A stretch of 64,000 bases of DNA from Buttiauxella selenatireducens (lineage in GTDB: Bacteria > Pseudomonadota > Gammaproteobacteria > Enterobacterales > Enterobacteriaceae), in the NCBI RefSeq assembly GCF_031432975.1, contig NZ_CP133838.1, positions 1,426,001 through 1,490,000 of the forward strand, read 5' to 3'. Position 1 is the stretch's first letter. Each line of letters starts with the position of its first letter. A program made the position numbers and the translations under genes. This document shows, piece after piece, positions 48,608 to 59,726 of this stretch. The notes under the pieces are model-generated. The model worked only from the letters and a program-made list of their open reading frames with translations, ran no database searches and had not been told where the DNA came from.

Positions 48608-49810
48608 TCAAGCTGTCAGGCGAGATGCATCCTGAGCGATAACCAGTTCTTCGTTGGTCGGAATGACCACCGCAAGACGGGTACCCTCTTTGTTGATGAA
48701 GCCTGATTTACCAAAGCGCGCAGCCAGGTTGCGTTCGTGGTCAACTTCAAAGCCCAGAACACCCAGTTTGCCCAGAGACAGTTCACGTACCATTGCTGCG
48801 TTTTCGCCGATACCACCAGTGAACACCACTGCGTCCAGACGACCGTCCATCAGTGCAGTGTAAGAACCGATGTATTTCGCCAGGCGGTGACAGAACACAT
48901 CCATCGCACGCTTAGCGTCTTCTTTGGTGGTGTAGTTGTCTTCAACATAACGGCAGTCGCTGGTGACTTCAGTCAGACCCAACAGGCCAGATTCTTTGGT
49001 CAGCATTTTGTTGATGTCATCAACGCTCATGCCCAGAGAGTCGTGCAGGTGGAAGATAATCGCTGGATCGATGTCACCAGAACGGGTGCCCATGACCAGA
49101 CCTTCCAGTGGAGTCAGACCCATAGAGGTGTCAACACACTTGCCGTTACGAATAGCAGAAACGGAACCACCGTTGCCCAGGTGGCAAGTGATCACGTTCA
49201 GTTCTTCTACTGGCTTGTTCAGCATTTTCGCGGCTTCTTGAGTCACATAGTAGTGGCTGGTGCCGTGTGCGCCGTAGCGACGAACGCCGTGCTCTTTGTA
49301 CAGTTTGTACGGCAGAGCATAGAGATAGGATTCTTCTGGCATGGTCTGATGGAATGCAGTGTCAAACACAGCAACGTTTTTATCAGCCAGTTTAGGGAAA
49401 GATTTCAGTGCTTCCGCGATACCGATCAGGTGCGCTGGGTTATGCAGCGGTGCAAAAGATGCGGAATCTTTGATACCCTGAATCACAGTCTCGTCGATAA
49501 CGACAGAGCCGGTGTACTTCTCGCCGCCGTGAACAACACGGTGGCCGATAGCAGTCAGCTGCTCGGACAATTCAGGTTTTTGTGCCAGAATGGTATTAAC
49601 CATAAAGTTAAGAGCTTCGCTGTGAGCGGCGCCTGCACCTAAAGCTGCTTCTTGTTTACTGCCATCCATTTTCCACTTGATACGCGCTTCTGGAAGATGG
49701 AAACACTCGGCTAAACCAGAGAGGTATTCGTCACCGTTTACAGCATCGATAATTGCGAATTTCAGTGATGAGCTACCGCAGTTCAGAACCAGTACTAACT
49801 TATTCGACAT
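48608..49810 (-). CDS. ackA: Acetate kinase AckA
   Basis: AckA makes ATP from acetyl phosphate. The 400-residue ASKHA-fold enzyme has the block LNCGSSSLK near residue 9, the catalytic Arg in HRVVHGG near 90, and TGGIGENAA near 333. It is the first gene of ackA-pta. The start is divergent from yfbV, 336 bases away. Confidence 0.98.
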   Translation of the reverse strand: MSNKLVLVLNCGSSSLKFAIIDAVNGDEYLSGLAECFHLPEARIKWKMDGSKQEAALGAGAAHSEALNFMVNTILAQKPELSEQLTAIGHRVVHGGEKYTGSVVIDETVIQGIKDSASFAPLHNPAHLIGIAEALKSFPKLADKNVAVFDTAFHQTMPEESYLYALPYKLYKEHGVRRYGAHGTSHYYVTQEAAKMLNKPVEELNVITCHLGNGGSVSAIRNGKCVDTSMGLTPLEGLVMGTRSGDIDPAIIFHLHDSLGMSVDDINKMLTKESGLLGLTEVTSDCRYVEDNYTTKEDAKRAMDVFCHRLAKYIGSYTALMDGRLDAVVFTGGIGENAAMVRELSLGKLGVLGFEVDHERNLAARFGKSGFINKEGTRLAVVIPTNEELVIAQDASRLTA

Positions 49811-50146
49811 GGAAGTACCTACTATTAATATGTGGCTAAAAAAACGTCATTTAGTCTCTCAGCGTAGCGCATGATGAGCCTGACATTTATGATTAACGTC
49901 ATGCCAGAAGTGTTTTTTTGGCATAGCGAATAAATACTCTAAAGTTTTCGGTATATTGCGTGATTTTTCGGCAATAACAAACTGAGCAAAAAATTGACAA
50001 CCTGCGGTTTCCCATCTACGGCCATCAAGGCCGGCACAGGATACCTGATTGCGGTAGTTAAAGACAAAATATTTTGAACCATGTAATTTAGAGTTGTTGT
50101 TTTGCACAAAAATTTTATTTTTTATATGTGAAGTTGAGGTAAAGCC
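49811..50146. other. Divergent region between ackA and yfbV
   Basis: About 336 bases, A+T-rich near the middle. I see no ORF or RNA gene; promoters for ackA-pta and yfbV must lie here but none is clear enough by eye to place. Confidence 0.6.
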
Positions 50147-50602
50147 ATGTCTATCCCCAAAAATAGCCACGCAAGCTGGTTCAGTATGTTCAGCCGTGGG
50201 CAACACTATTCAAAGACCTGGCCTGTTGATAAACGCCTCGCGCCTATCTTTGTAGAAAATCGAGTGATTCGCGCCACGCGTTTTGCCATCCGCTTTATGC
50301 CTCCACTCGCTGTGTTTACGCTGACCTGGCAAATTGCACTTGGCGGCCAACTTGGCCCCGCCGTTGCGACGGCTTTATTCGCCTGTAGTCTTCCGATGCA
50401 GGGATTATGGTGGTTAGGTAAACGCTCTGTGACGCCACTCCCGCCATCCATTCTCAGTTGGTTCTACGAAGTACGCGGCAAACTGCAGGAAGCAGGGCAG
50501 GCGTTAGCGCCTATTGAAGGCAAGCCAGACTACCAGGCGCTGGCAGATGTTCTGAAACGTGCGTTCAAGCAGTTGGATAAAACTTTTCTGGATGATTTGT
50601 AA
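50147..50602 (+). CDS. yfbV: UPF0208 membrane protein YfbV
   Basis: A 151-residue inner-membrane protein with two hydrophobic segments (about residues 45-95). In E. coli it insulates the Ter macrodomain from neighbours, by a mechanism not understood. Starts with GAGGTAAAG ribosome site; yfbU follows 73 bases later. Confidence 0.94.
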   Translation: MSIPKNSHASWFSMFSRGQHYSKTWPVDKRLAPIFVENRVIRATRFAIRFMPPLAVFTLTWQIALGGQLGPAVATALFACSLPMQGLWWLGKRSVTPLPPSILSWFYEVRGKLQEAGQALAPIEGKPDYQALADVLKRAFKQLDKTFLDDL

Positions 50603-50672
50603 AATCCCTGCCGTTACGCATATAAAGAAGGATATTTTTTTCGCAGGTTCATTCCTGCGCAACAGGAGCTAA

Positions 50673-51170
<498 letters not shown>

Positions 51171-51183
51171 GGGGAGACGCGTA

Positions 51184-51843
51184 GTGAAGTGCAAAGGTTT
51201 CTTGTTTGATTTGGATGGGACGCTGGTTGATTCTCTGCCAGCCGTCGAGCGAGCCTGGATTAACTGGGCTAAGCGTTTCGATATTTCGCCACAGGAAGTT
51301 TTAGGCTTCATTCACGGCAAACAGGCGATCACTTCGCTACGTCACTTTATGGCGGGCGCGTCTGAAGAGGAGATTCAGCAGGAGTTTCTTCGTCTCGAGA
51401 AAATCGAGTCTGAAGATACCGACGGGATTGTGGCGTTGCCAGGTGCCGTTGAACTGCTGACGCATTTGAATGAAGCGGGTATTCCGTGGGCTATCGTGAC
51501 CTCGGGTTCATTACCGGTAGCGTCAGCTCGTCGTGCAGCGGGTGGTTTGCCCAAGCCTGAAGTCCTGGTCACCGCTGAACGTGTTGCTCGCGGTAAACCG
51601 GAGCCAGATGCCTACTTGCTTGGTGCGCAACTGCTCGGTCTTGAGCCGGAAGAGTGCGTGGTGGTAGAAGATGCCCCTGCAGGCGTGTTGTCGGGTTTGG
51701 CGGCGGGCTGCCATGTCATTGCAGTCAATGCGCCTGCGGATACACCGCGCCTTGAGCATGTCGATTATGTATTGCAGTCACTGACTGAGCTTCTGGTTCA
51801 AAAAATGCCAGATAACACAGTCGAAGTGTTTAGAAAACACTGA
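51184..51843 (+). CDS. hxpA: Hexitol phosphatase HxpA (YfbT), HAD family
   Basis: A 219-residue HAD-superfamily sugar phosphatase. It has the nucleophile motif Asp-Leu-Asp-Gly-Thr (residues 9-13), the Ser motif VTSGS near 110, Lys in RGKPEPDAY near 140 and the metal-binding VVEDAPAG block near 165. E. coli YfbT dephosphorylates sorbitol 6-phosphate, mannitol 1-phosphate and similar. The GTG at 51184 has GGGGAG upstream; the earlier ATG at 51163 overlaps yfbU. Confidence 0.94.
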   Translation: MKCKGFLFDLDGTLVDSLPAVERAWINWAKRFDISPQEVLGFIHGKQAITSLRHFMAGASEEEIQQEFLRLEKIESEDTDGIVALPGAVELLTHLNEAGIPWAIVTSGSLPVASARRAAGGLPKPEVLVTAERVARGKPEPDAYLLGAQLLGLEPEECVVVEDAPAGVLSGLAAGCHVIAVNAPADTPRLEHVDYVLQSLTELLVQKMPDNTVEVFRKH

Positions 51844-51854
51844 ACATATGACGT

Positions 51855-51879
51855 AGCCCCGCGATAGCGGGGCTTTTTT
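51855..51879 (+). terminator. Terminator after hxpA
   Basis: Stem AGCCCCGC/GCGGGGCT with loop GATA and a T run. Confidence 0.9.
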
Positions 51880-51923
51880 ATGACAAAATTTCCGCATCCT
51901 GAGCAATCACAAAAGGAATTGTT

Positions 51924-53756
51924 TTGAACTCAGAACTGATTTGGGTTTTATCATTGCTGGCAATTGCAGTGGTATTGTTCGCCACGGGTAAAGTCCGTAT
52001 GGATGCCGTCGCGCTGCTTGTCATTATTGCCTTTGTCCTCAGCGACACCCTCACACTTAGCGAAGCCTTCTCGGGCTTTAGCGACCCCAACGTTATTTTG
52101 ATCGCTGCACTCTTTATTATTGGCGATGGTCTGGTGCGCACCGGCGTGGCTTCCAAAATGGGCTCCTGGCTGGTGGACGTGGCGGGCAGCAGCGAAACCA
52201 AAATGCTTATTTTGTTGATGCTCACCGTTGCTGGCCTGGGCGCGTTTATGAGCTCGACAGGCGTGGTTGCCATCTTTATCCCCGTGGTCCTCAGCGTTTC
52301 AATGCGCATGAAAACGTCTCCGTCGCGCTTAATGATGCCGCTGAGTTTTGCAGGCCTGATAAGTGGCATGATGACGCTGGTTGCTACGCCGCCAAACCTG
52401 GTGGTGAACAGCGAATTGCTACGTGAAGGTTTGCAGGGCTTCCATTTCTTTAGCGTCACGCCGATTGGGCTGGTGATTTTGTTGCTGGGTATCGGTTACA
52501 TGCTCATCGCACGTTTTGCTTTAAACGGGCAGAAAAAGGATGAGGGCAAACAAAACTGGCGACGTCGTACTTTTCGCGATCTGATTAAAGAGTACCGTTT
52601 AACCGGGCGCGCACGTCGCCTGGCGATCCGCCCCGGTTCCCCCATGGTTGGCCGCCGTCTGGATGACTTAAAATTGCGTGAGCGTTATGGCGCGTACGTT
52701 ATCGGTCTTGAGCGGTGGCGTAAATTCCGCCGGGTTATCGTCAATGTTACGGGGACAACCGAATTTCGCGCACGTGATGTCCTGTTAATTGATATGTCTG
52801 CGTCCGAAGTCGATCTGCGTGAGTTCTGTCGGGAGCAGATGCTTGAGCCTATGGTCCTGCGCGGCGAGTATTTCTCGGATCAGGCGCTGGACGTTGGCAT
52901 GGCTGAAGTTTCATTAATCCCTGATTCAGAATTGTTTGGCCAAACAATTCGTGAAATCGGTTTTCGTACACGCTACGGCCTGAATGTGGTGGGGCTGCGC
53001 CGAAATGGCGAAGTGATGGACGGCTTGCTGGTGGATGAATCCTTGCAGCTAGGCGATATTTTGCTGGTGGTGGGCGACTGGAAACTGATCAGCCAATTAC
53101 AGCAAAAAGGCCGCGATTTCCTGGTGCTCAACTTACCGGTGGAAGAGGGCGAGGCATCACCTGCTCATAGTCAGGCACCACATGCTATTTTCTGCCTGGC
53201 GCTGATGGTTGCGCTGATGCTGACTGACGAAATTCCTAATACGATTGCTGCGATTATCGCCTGTCTGCTGATGGGGAAATTCCGCTGCATTGATATGGAG
53301 AGTGCTTATAAAGCGGTGCATTGGCCAAGCATTATCTTGATTGTTGGGATGATGCCTTTTGCGCTTGCGTTGCAAAAAACCGGTGGCGTAGATTTGATCG
53401 TGAATGGGTTAATGAAGATGGGAGGCGGTTACGGCCCGCACCTGATGCTGATTTGCCTGTTCGTCATGTGTGCCGCGATTGGCCTGTTTATTTCTAACAC
53501 GGCGACGGCTGTTTTGATGGCACCGATTGCCTTGGCTGCCGCAAAGTCCATGGGGGTCTCGCCTTATCCGTTCGCCATGATTGTCGCTCTTGCGGCCTCT
53601 GCCGCGTTTATGACGCCAGTCTCTTCCCCGGTGAATACGCTGGTGCTTGGGCCGGGGGAGTATAAGTTCAGTGACTTTGTGAAGATGGGCGTGCCATTTA
53701 CTCTCATCGTGATGGTGGTGAGTGTGGTGATGGTGCCGATGCTTTTCCCATTCTAA
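51924..53756 (+). CDS. yfbS: SLC13/DASS-family transporter YfbS with two TrkA-C domains
   Basis: A 610-residue membrane protein of the divalent anion:sodium symporter/citrate transporter superfamily. Several helices at each end flank two central TrkA-C (RCK_C) regulatory domains (about residues 215-400), as in E. coli. It has Ser-Thr-Gly and Ser-Asn-Thr-Ala-Thr motifs in its two halves. The start is TTG at 51924 with AAAGGAA before it. The substrate is unknown. Confidence 0.94.
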   Translation: MNSELIWVLSLLAIAVVLFATGKVRMDAVALLVIIAFVLSDTLTLSEAFSGFSDPNVILIAALFIIGDGLVRTGVASKMGSWLVDVAGSSETKMLILLMLTVAGLGAFMSSTGVVAIFIPVVLSVSMRMKTSPSRLMMPLSFAGLISGMMTLVATPPNLVVNSELLREGLQGFHFFSVTPIGLVILLLGIGYMLIARFALNGQKKDEGKQNWRRRTFRDLIKEYRLTGRARRLAIRPGSPMVGRRLDDLKLRERYGAYVIGLERWRKFRRVIVNVTGTTEFRARDVLLIDMSASEVDLREFCREQMLEPMVLRGEYFSDQALDVGMAEVSLIPDSELFGQTIREIGFRTRYGLNVVGLRRNGEVMDGLLVDESLQLGDILLVVGDWKLISQLQQKGRDFLVLNLPVEEGEASPAHSQAPHAIFCLALMVALMLTDEIPNTIAAIIACLLMGKFRCIDMESAYKAVHWPSIILIVGMMPFALALQKTGGVDLIVNGLMKMGGGYGPHLMLICLFVMCAAIGLFISNTATAVLMAPIALAAAKSMGVSPYPFAMIVALAASAAFMTPVSSPVNTLVLGPGEYKFSDFVKMGVPFTLIVMVVSVVMVPMLFPF

Positions 53757-53767
53757 CCTTTGTAAAC

Positions 53768-53862
53768 AGCCCTCATCCCAACCTTCTCCCAAAGGGAGAA
53801 GGGGAAAACAGGAGGGCACAGGACAATTCCCTCTCCCTCAGGGAGAGGGCCAGGGTGAGGGG
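53768..53862. repeat. REP-like GAGAGGG palindromes, copy 6 (two units)
   Basis: CTTCTCCCAAAGGGAGAAGG and CCCTCTCCCTCAGGGAGAGGG in tandem, ending GGGTGAGGG. Between convergent yfbS and yfbR. Confidence 0.8.
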
Positions 53863-53869
53863 GCCGGAA

Positions 53870-54469
53870 TTAAAGCGGCGAATCCTGGCTAATCTCATCA
53901 AGCGAAAGCTGGAAACTCGGTACAAACACATTCATGAAGTAGTCCATCTCTTCGCTGTGTCTGTCCGCCAGCGTTTTCTCAAGTCGGGATTTCGCCAGTG
54001 CGAACTCTTTATTTCCGGCAGACAGTTCTTCCAGGCATTTCAGATAAGCGCATAACGCATCAGCTTGTTTAACGATGGCTCTTTCTTCATCGCTGCTCTG
54101 ATGTTCGTCAATCAGTGGTGCCCAGATATCACGTAACTCTTCCGGCACCATATCGATCAATTTCTGCTGCGCGATTTTCTCGATAGCTTTGTATTCGTGG
54201 GCTATCTGCGAGTTGAAATATTTCACTGGTGTGGGCAAATCGCCTGTTAACACTTCACTGGCATCGTGATACATCGCCAGCAGTGCCACGTGTTCGGCAT
54301 TAATCTGCCCGTTAAATTTGCGGTTCTTTATTACAGCTAAGGCATGAGCGACCATAGCGACTTGTAGACTATGCTCCGAAACATTTTCAGTGCGCACATT
54401 GCGCATTAATGGCCAACGGTTGATTAATTTCAGACGTGAAAGATGGGCAAAAAAATGGCTCTGGCTCAT
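53870..54469 (-). CDS. yfbR: 5'-deoxynucleotidase YfbR (HD domain)
   Basis: A 199-residue HD-domain phosphohydrolase that hydrolyses deoxyribonucleoside 5'-monophosphates. Metal ligands are seen at His33 (EHSLQVA block), His68-Asp69 (YHDASE) and a later Asp near residue 137. alaA lies upstream on the same strand, separated by about 100 bp of palindromic repeat. Confidence 0.96.
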   Translation of the reverse strand: MSQSHFFAHLSRLKLINRWPLMRNVRTENVSEHSLQVAMVAHALAVIKNRKFNGQINAEHVALLAMYHDASEVLTGDLPTPVKYFNSQIAHEYKAIEKIAQQKLIDMVPEELRDIWAPLIDEHQSSDEERAIVKQADALCAYLKCLEELSAGNKEFALAKSRLEKTLADRHSEEMDYFMNVFVPSFQLSLDEISQDSPL

Positions 54470-54489
54470 AGATACACTCGGGGTCTATA

Positions 54490-54562
54490 GGGCGGGTAAG
54501 CAGAGCGTCACCCGCCGAGAATGTGGTGGAACCAGCTTACGCTTATCCACCCTTTGAGGCTA
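54490..54562. repeat. REP-like stem-loops between alaA and yfbR
   Basis: A hairpin GGCGGGT...ACCCGCC at 54490-54516, and a REP-type unit GTGGAACCAGCTTACGCTTATCCAC at about 54527-54551, similar to the units at 21634-21720. Confidence 0.65.
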
Positions 54563-54566
54563 AAAA

Positions 54567-55781
54567 TTACTGGTGGTAATGACCGAGGAAACGTCCAAAT
54601 TTATGGATAGCCATATCCAGTTCATCAACGCGAGGTAAGGTGACAATACGGACATGATCAGGCCACGGCCAGTTAAACGCAGTCCCTTGAACCAACAGCA
54701 CTTTTTCCTGTAGTAAGAAGTCTAGCACCATTTTTTGGTCGTCATGGATGTTAAAACGTTTCGCGTCAATTTTAGGGAACATATACAACGCTCCCCGTGG
54801 TTTCACGCATGACACACCTGGAATCTCGTTAATCAGTTCCCACGCACGATTACGCTGCTCATACAAGCGGCCACCAGGCGCGATAAACTCACTGATACTT
54901 TGATAGCCGCCTAAAGCTGTCTGGATTGCGTGCTGAGCAGGAACGTTGGCACACAGGCGCATTGACGCCAGCATCTCCAGACCTTCGATGTAACCTTTTG
55001 CATGTTTCTTAGGCCCGCTCAGTACCATCCAGCCCTGACGGAAGCCCGCAACACGGTAGGTTTTGGACAAACCGTTAAAGGTTACCGTCAGCAGATCCGG
55101 GGCAAGTGCAGCAATCGAATGGTGCTGCGCCTCGTCGTACAGAATCTTGTCATAAATTTCATCAGCAAAAATAATCAAATTATGCTGACGCGCGATTTCA
55201 ACAATTTCCAGCAGCAGTTCTTTCGAGTAGACCGCACCGGTTGGGTTATTGGGGTTGATAATCACGATACCGCGGGTACGTGGCGTGATTTTAGCGCGAA
55301 TGTCATCAAGGTCAGGGAACCAGTCGGCGGACTCATCACATAAGTAATGAACGGCTTTGCCACTGGAAAGCGAGACGGCTGCGGTCCATAACGGATAATC
55401 TGGAGCAGGAACCAACATCTCATCACCGCTGTTCAGCAATGCTTGCATAGATTGAACAATCAGCTCAGAAACACCGTTACCGATGTAGATGTCTTCAACC
55501 GTCACATCCCGCATTTCTCGTGCTTGATAATGCTGCATGATGGCTTTACGTGCGGAGTAGAGCCCTTTCGAGTCGCAATAGCCCTGCGCCGTAGGCAGGT
55601 TACGAATCACATCGACAAGGATCTCATCCGGGGCATCAAAGCCAAATGGCGCTGGGTTGCCAATATTCAGCTTTAGGACTTTATTCCCTTCTTCCTCAAG
55701 ACGTTTCGCCTCTTTGAGTACTGGGCCACGGATGTCATAACAGACGTTATCAAGTTTGCTGGATTTTTCGATTGGGGACAT
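54567..55781 (-). CDS. alaA: Glutamate-pyruvate aminotransferase AlaA
   Basis: AlaA makes alanine from pyruvate and glutamate. From the ATG at 55781 it is 404 residues, the family length. It is a fold-type I PLP enzyme with the NPNNPTG motif near residue 170 and the lysine in Gly-Leu-Ser-Lys-Thr near 240. The frame is open 23 codons upstream, but that part is not conserved. Confidence 0.97.
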   Translation of the reverse strand: MSPIEKSSKLDNVCYDIRGPVLKEAKRLEEEGNKVLKLNIGNPAPFGFDAPDEILVDVIRNLPTAQGYCDSKGLYSARKAIMQHYQAREMRDVTVEDIYIGNGVSELIVQSMQALLNSGDEMLVPAPDYPLWTAAVSLSSGKAVHYLCDESADWFPDLDDIRAKITPRTRGIVIINPNNPTGAVYSKELLLEIVEIARQHNLIIFADEIYDKILYDEAQHHSIAALAPDLLTVTFNGLSKTYRVAGFRQGWMVLSGPKKHAKGYIEGLEMLASMRLCANVPAQHAIQTALGGYQSISEFIAPGGRLYEQRNRAWELINEIPGVSCVKPRGALYMFPKIDAKRFNIHDDQKMVLDFLLQEKVLLVQGTAFNWPWPDHVRIVTLPRVDELDMAIHKFGRFLGHYHQ

Positions 55782-56789
55782 GAACCTGACCTTAAATGTT
55801 AGCGCCACTTCCTGCCGTGGAAGCGACCAGGCAACAATGTACTCCTGCAACGCCCAGATTTGAAGGTTGTCGAAGCGCCAAATAGTAATAAATCTTCAAT
55901 TTTTAGAGGGGGAAGTAAAATCGGTTTGGAAATTATTTATCAGCATTATATGCTGTAAAGTATATTAATGCCGATTAAAAATATATGCTATCAATAAAAA
56001 CGCAACAATATTAACTGCCTTGATGTGATGGGTGTAGTAGGTGCTGCTAACCGTAATATGAATTGAACTGAGTAATAGTTAAGGAAAATTGAATATTCAT
56101 GCTCAACTTAAATGGAGTAGTGAGTGTGAGTTAATAATATGTGTATAAAAATAAACATGTATGTGATTAATATAAACAAAGAATAGAGTTATATTGCTTC
56201 TCATTTAGCTTGTAGAATTTTGGACACTTCTGTGAATAATGCATTGGTGTGTGAATTAAAAAAGAGAATGAGATCAGATAATTCGCAACAAAAGTTATGA
56301 GTTACTTCGTTTTACGGTAAGATGCAGTGCTGAAATTGGTAGGTAATTTTTGCTGGAAATAACGCAACCTTATGTTTTATTGTGGGTTGCCTTGTCGTCT
56401 TTGTACTGTGTCAATTGCCAGTGAAACGAAGTGCCTTAAAGGAAATTTTCATGGTGTTTACACGGATGTCTGTTGTGAGTTGAATAAATAAAACTCAGCG
56501 CTGAAGTTGATTTACAATAATTACGCAGTTTTAATTTCAGTAGCTAGTGCGTTAAGACGAAAGTTTGTATGTTGTAAATGTCAGTATAATATCCCCAGGG
56601 TTAAGTGTGTCGCATTATTGATTCGCATTCGCCTGAGGGCATGAAAATAAATAAGTCAGAACGACTGTCAGGATGACGGTGCTCCCCATCGGGAGGCGTT
56701 CTGTAAAAGGGAATTGCTTTATCTTTTTGATAAATCACAGCAATAAAACTAAGGCAGACTCGTAAGAGCAACCTACTAGTGAAAAAATT
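55782..56789. other. About 1 kb A+T-rich divergent region between alaA and lrhA
   Basis: The base composition falls sharply here compared with the genes on both sides, with many short TAATAT and AATAAA runs. I see no ORF with coding character, no tRNA and no clear repeat. It should hold the promoters of alaA and lrhA and a long lrhA leader; the A+T bias suggests H-NS binding, which is inference. Confidence 0.6.
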
Positions 56790-57725
56790 ATGATTAACGC
56801 AAATCGTCCGATACTTAATCTCGACCTCGATCTGCTCAGGACTTTTGTTGCCGTAGCGGATCTGAATACTTTTGCCGCTGCTGCTGTTGCGGTATGCCGT
56901 ACTCAATCGGCTGTAAGCCAGCAGATGCAGCGTCTTGAACAATTGGTAGGAAAGGAACTTTTTGCCCGTCATGGACGTAATAAATTGCTGACCGAGCACG
57001 GTATTCAGCTCCTTGGTTATGCGCGAAAGATTTTGCGTTTTAATGATGAAGCTTGTACTTCGCTAATGTTCAGCAATTTGCAGGGCGTATTAACGATTGG
57101 GGCATCTGATGAAACCGCGGATACCATTCTGCCGTTTCTGCTCAATCGGATAAGCTCGGTTTACCCAAAATTGGCGTTGGATGTGCGTGTTAAACGTAAT
57201 CCGTTTATGGTTGAAATGCTCGATCAGCAGGAAGTGGATTTAGTTGTCACCACGTCGAAACCTGCGCATTTTGAATCCATTGTTTTACGAACTTCGCCAA
57301 CATTATGGTACTGCGCTGCTGATTACGTCTTCCTGAAAGGTGAAACGGTGCCTTTGGTTGTGCTCGATAATCCGAGCCCATATCGGGATATGATGATTGA
57401 GCAATTGAATGCGGCCCGCATTCCGTGGCGTATTGCCTATGTTGCTTCGACGCTTTCTGCCGTTCGCGCTGCGGTTAAAGCAGGGCTTGGGATTACCTCC
57501 CGTCCGGTAGAAATGATGAGTCCAGAGCTACGCGTGCTGGGAAGCGCCGATGGTTTGCCGGCCATGCCTGATACGCAATACATGCTGTGCCGTAATCTGC
57601 AAACCACCAATGATTTAGCGCAGGCTATTTTTAGCGCTCTGGAAATCAACCCGAATCCATATCGTTACATGGCTTCTTCTGATGAAGATGGTGACACGGT
57701 GTTACTGGAAGGCGATTTCGAGTAA
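56790..57725 (+). CDS. lrhA: LysR-family transcriptional regulator LrhA
   Basis: LrhA represses flagellar, motility and fimbrial genes (flhDC, type 1 fimbriae) and promotes RpoS turnover in E. coli. The 311-residue product has an N-terminal helix-turn-helix (about residues 10-70, [11 protein letters not shown] block) and a substrate-binding domain. It lies upstream of nuo on the same strand, as in E. coli, with a 639-base gap. Confidence 0.96.
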   Translation: MINANRPILNLDLDLLRTFVAVADLNTFAAAAVAVCRTQSAVSQQMQRLEQLVGKELFARHGRNKLLTEHGIQLLGYARKILRFNDEACTSLMFSNLQGVLTIGASDETADTILPFLLNRISSVYPKLALDVRVKRNPFMVEMLDQQEVDLVVTTSKPAHFESIVLRTSPTLWYCAADYVFLKGETVPLVVLDNPSPYRDMMIEQLNAARIPWRIAYVASTLSAVRAAVKAGLGITSRPVEMMSPELRVLGSADGLPAMPDTQYMLCRNLQTTNDLAQAIFSALEINPNPYRYMASSDEDGDTVLLEGDFE

Positions 57726-58364
57726 CGCTATAGCGGTAAAGCGGATTTGTTAGTAACAAATTATGAAATTCAAAAACAGGTCATTGGGTGCTATTTTTGC
57801 CTCAATGGCTTGTTTTTTAATCAGTGTACCTTGGGTTTATTGCTTTTTTGTAAAAACGTCTTTTAAAACAATCTGTTTTCCATCTCTCATCCTACCTGCT
57901 TTCCCCATACATCCTGGGAATCAAAATCGCTTCAAATGTTAAAATAAAGGCTGCAATGTTGTTGGTTTTTGATATGAATTAACAGAAGCGTGTCTCAGAT
58001 CAAGAAAATACTCCCTATAGGGGGGATGAATAGTTGAGATTTCCTGCCAAAATAGAGCAGTAGTTATTTTTTTCCTCCATAACGGACACGATTCACCTTC
58101 ATTGAAAACGAGTTAGTAACGCGACGTTACCAGCTTTTAACGCATTAAATGTTAATGAAGTTGCTGTCATGTAAATTAATGTGTGGATACTTTTGTTAAA
58201 GTTGACAAAAGGTTATAGAAAGGAGTAAAAAACCCCATCAATTTGCTGGTAAAGTTCTGATTCTGGCACTAATTGTAAGGTTAATTGTTCCTCCCCATGA
58301 ATCGATGTGGTGTTCATCTGCCAGCAAGAGCAGAGACTTTGGCGCCACTTTTGATGAGTAAGCA
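57726..58364. other. Long control region of the nuo operon
   Basis: About 640 bases between lrhA and nuoA. It is A+T-rich with no coding sign. A near-FNR motif TTGATATGAATTAA lies at about 57969-57982, and ArcA-like GTTAAT steps occur near 58150 and 58280. In E. coli nuo is controlled by ArcA, FNR and NarL from a similarly long region; the sites here are tentative. Confidence 0.6.
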
Positions 58365-58853
58365 ATGAGTATGTCAACATCCACTGAAGTTATCGCTCAT
58401 CACTGGGCGTTCGCAGTCTTTCTTATTGTTGCCGTAGGCCTGTGTTGCGTAATGCTTCTCGGGGCCTGGTTCCTTGGCGGGAGAGCTAAGGGTCGGCACA
58501 AAAACACTCCCTTCGAGTCAGGTATCGACTCAGTTGGTACAGCGCGCTTACGTCTATCCGCTAAGTTCTACTTGGTTGCCATGTTCTTCGTTATCTTTGA
58601 CGTGGAAGCCTTGTATCTCTACGCGTGGTCGGTTTCTGTTCGTGAAAGCGGATGGATAGGTTTCGTTGAGGCCGCAATTTTCATTTTTGTGCTACTGGCA
58701 GGCCTAGTGTATTTGGTGCGCATTGGCGCGCTTGATTGGACTCCTGCGCGTTCGCGCCGTACCCACATCAACCCAGAAACTGACAGTCTCACTAACCGTC
58801 ATACCCAAGATGCTCTGAATCCTTCAGCAAGTAGCAAGGCGATCAGTGAGTAA
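58365..58853 (+). CDS. nuoA: NADH-quinone oxidoreductase subunit A, NuoA, with altered C-terminus
   Basis: NuoA is a small membrane subunit of complex I with three helices. The 162-residue product is about 15 longer than E. coli NuoA. It follows that protein up to Asn-Arg at residues 144-145, then has a tail His-Thr-Gln-Asp-Ala and so on that has no match in NuoA. This tail is encoded by the start of an ERIC-like element at 58801-58935, which also supplies the stop codon. The membrane part is intact. Confidence 0.94.
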   Translation: MSMSTSTEVIAHHWAFAVFLIVAVGLCCVMLLGAWFLGGRAKGRHKNTPFESGIDSVGTARLRLSAKFYLVAMFFVIFDVEALYLYAWSVSVRESGWIGFVEAAIFIFVLLAGLVYLVRIGALDWTPARSRRTHINPETDSLTNRHTQDALNPSASSKAISE

Positions 58854-58935
58854 GTTTCCACGCGCTTACTTGAGTAAGTGATTGGGATTTAAGAACGCAG
58901 GCAACACAGCTACAACCTGAAGAAAGACGAGTATA
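58801..58935 (-). repeat. ERIC element, copy 5, at the nuoA 3' end and nuoA-nuoB spacer
   Basis: Reverse orientation. Core CGCTTACTTGAGTAAGTGATTGGG and the end ACAACCTGAAGAAAGACGAGTATA are clear; the left arm (TACCCAAGATGCTCTGAAT) is diverged. It overlaps the last 17 codons of nuoA and ends 15 bases before the nuoB start. Confidence 0.85.
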
Positions 58936-58950
58936 AAGCGAGGCAATAAG

Positions 58951-59625
58951 ATGGACTATACGCTCACCCGCATAGACCCCAACGGTGAGAATGACCGTTA
59001 CCCCCTGCAAAAACAGGAGATCGTAAGCGATCCTCTTGATCAAGAAATCAACCGTAGTGTGTACATGGGCAAGCTCGAGCATGCCATGCACGATATGGTG
59101 AACTGGGGTCGTAAAAACTCAATTTGGCCTTATAACTTTGGCCTTTCTTGCTGCTACGTTGAGATGGTGACTTCGTTTACCGCCGTACATGACGTGGCAC
59201 GTTTCGGTGCCGAAGTACTGCGTGCATCTCCGCGTCAGGCCGACCTGATGGTTATCGCAGGAACCTGCTTTACCAAAATGGCTCCCGTCATTCAGCGCCT
59301 TTACGATCAAATGCTCGAGCCAAAATGGGTGATCTCGATGGGTGCTTGCGCCAACTCAGGCGGCATGTACGACATCTACTCTGTGGTGCAAGGTGTGGAT
59401 AAATTCCTGCCAGTGGATGTTTACATCCCAGGTTGCCCACCGCGGCCGGAAGCTTACATGCAAGCACTGATGCTGCTGCAAGAGTCCATTGGCAAAGAGC
59501 GTCGTCCACTGTCCTGGGTGGTTGGCGATCAAGGTGTTTATCGCGCCAACATGCAATCAGAGCGTGAACGTAAACGTGGCGAGCGTATTGCTGTCACCAA
59601 CTTGCGGACACCAGACGAGATTTAA
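58951..59625 (+). CDS. nuoB: NADH-quinone oxidoreductase subunit B, NuoB
   Basis: NuoB carries the last iron-sulfur cluster N2 next to the quinone site. The 224-residue protein has cluster ligands at Cys67-Cys68, Cys133 and Cys162, all four in the expected pattern with a 4-residue offset from E. coli. The ribosome site (GAGGCAAT) lies just after the ERIC element. Confidence 0.97.
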   Translation: MDYTLTRIDPNGENDRYPLQKQEIVSDPLDQEINRSVYMGKLEHAMHDMVNWGRKNSIWPYNFGLSCCYVEMVTSFTAVHDVARFGAEVLRASPRQADLMVIAGTCFTKMAPVIQRLYDQMLEPKWVISMGACANSGGMYDIYSVVQGVDKFLPVDVYIPGCPPRPEAYMQALMLLQESIGKERRPLSWVVGDQGVYRANMQSERERKRGERIAVTNLRTPDEI

Positions 59626-59726
59626 TATGCGCCTGTGGGCAGTGTGAGTTTACTTCGCATATCAATAATACTAGCGCGAAGCCACTGCTGACAGTCACCA
59701 CAGTACCATTTGCAATGGTGAGAATT

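Noticed and set aside
48737-49642. A 301-codon plus-strand open frame opposite ackA
   Set aside because: Complement of a highly expressed gene with strong codon bias; not conserved and no ribosome site.
56601-56999. A minus-strand open frame of 132 codons over the lrhA start
   Set aside because: It overlaps the well-conserved lrhA N-terminus on the other strand and has no recognisable domain; a chance open frame.
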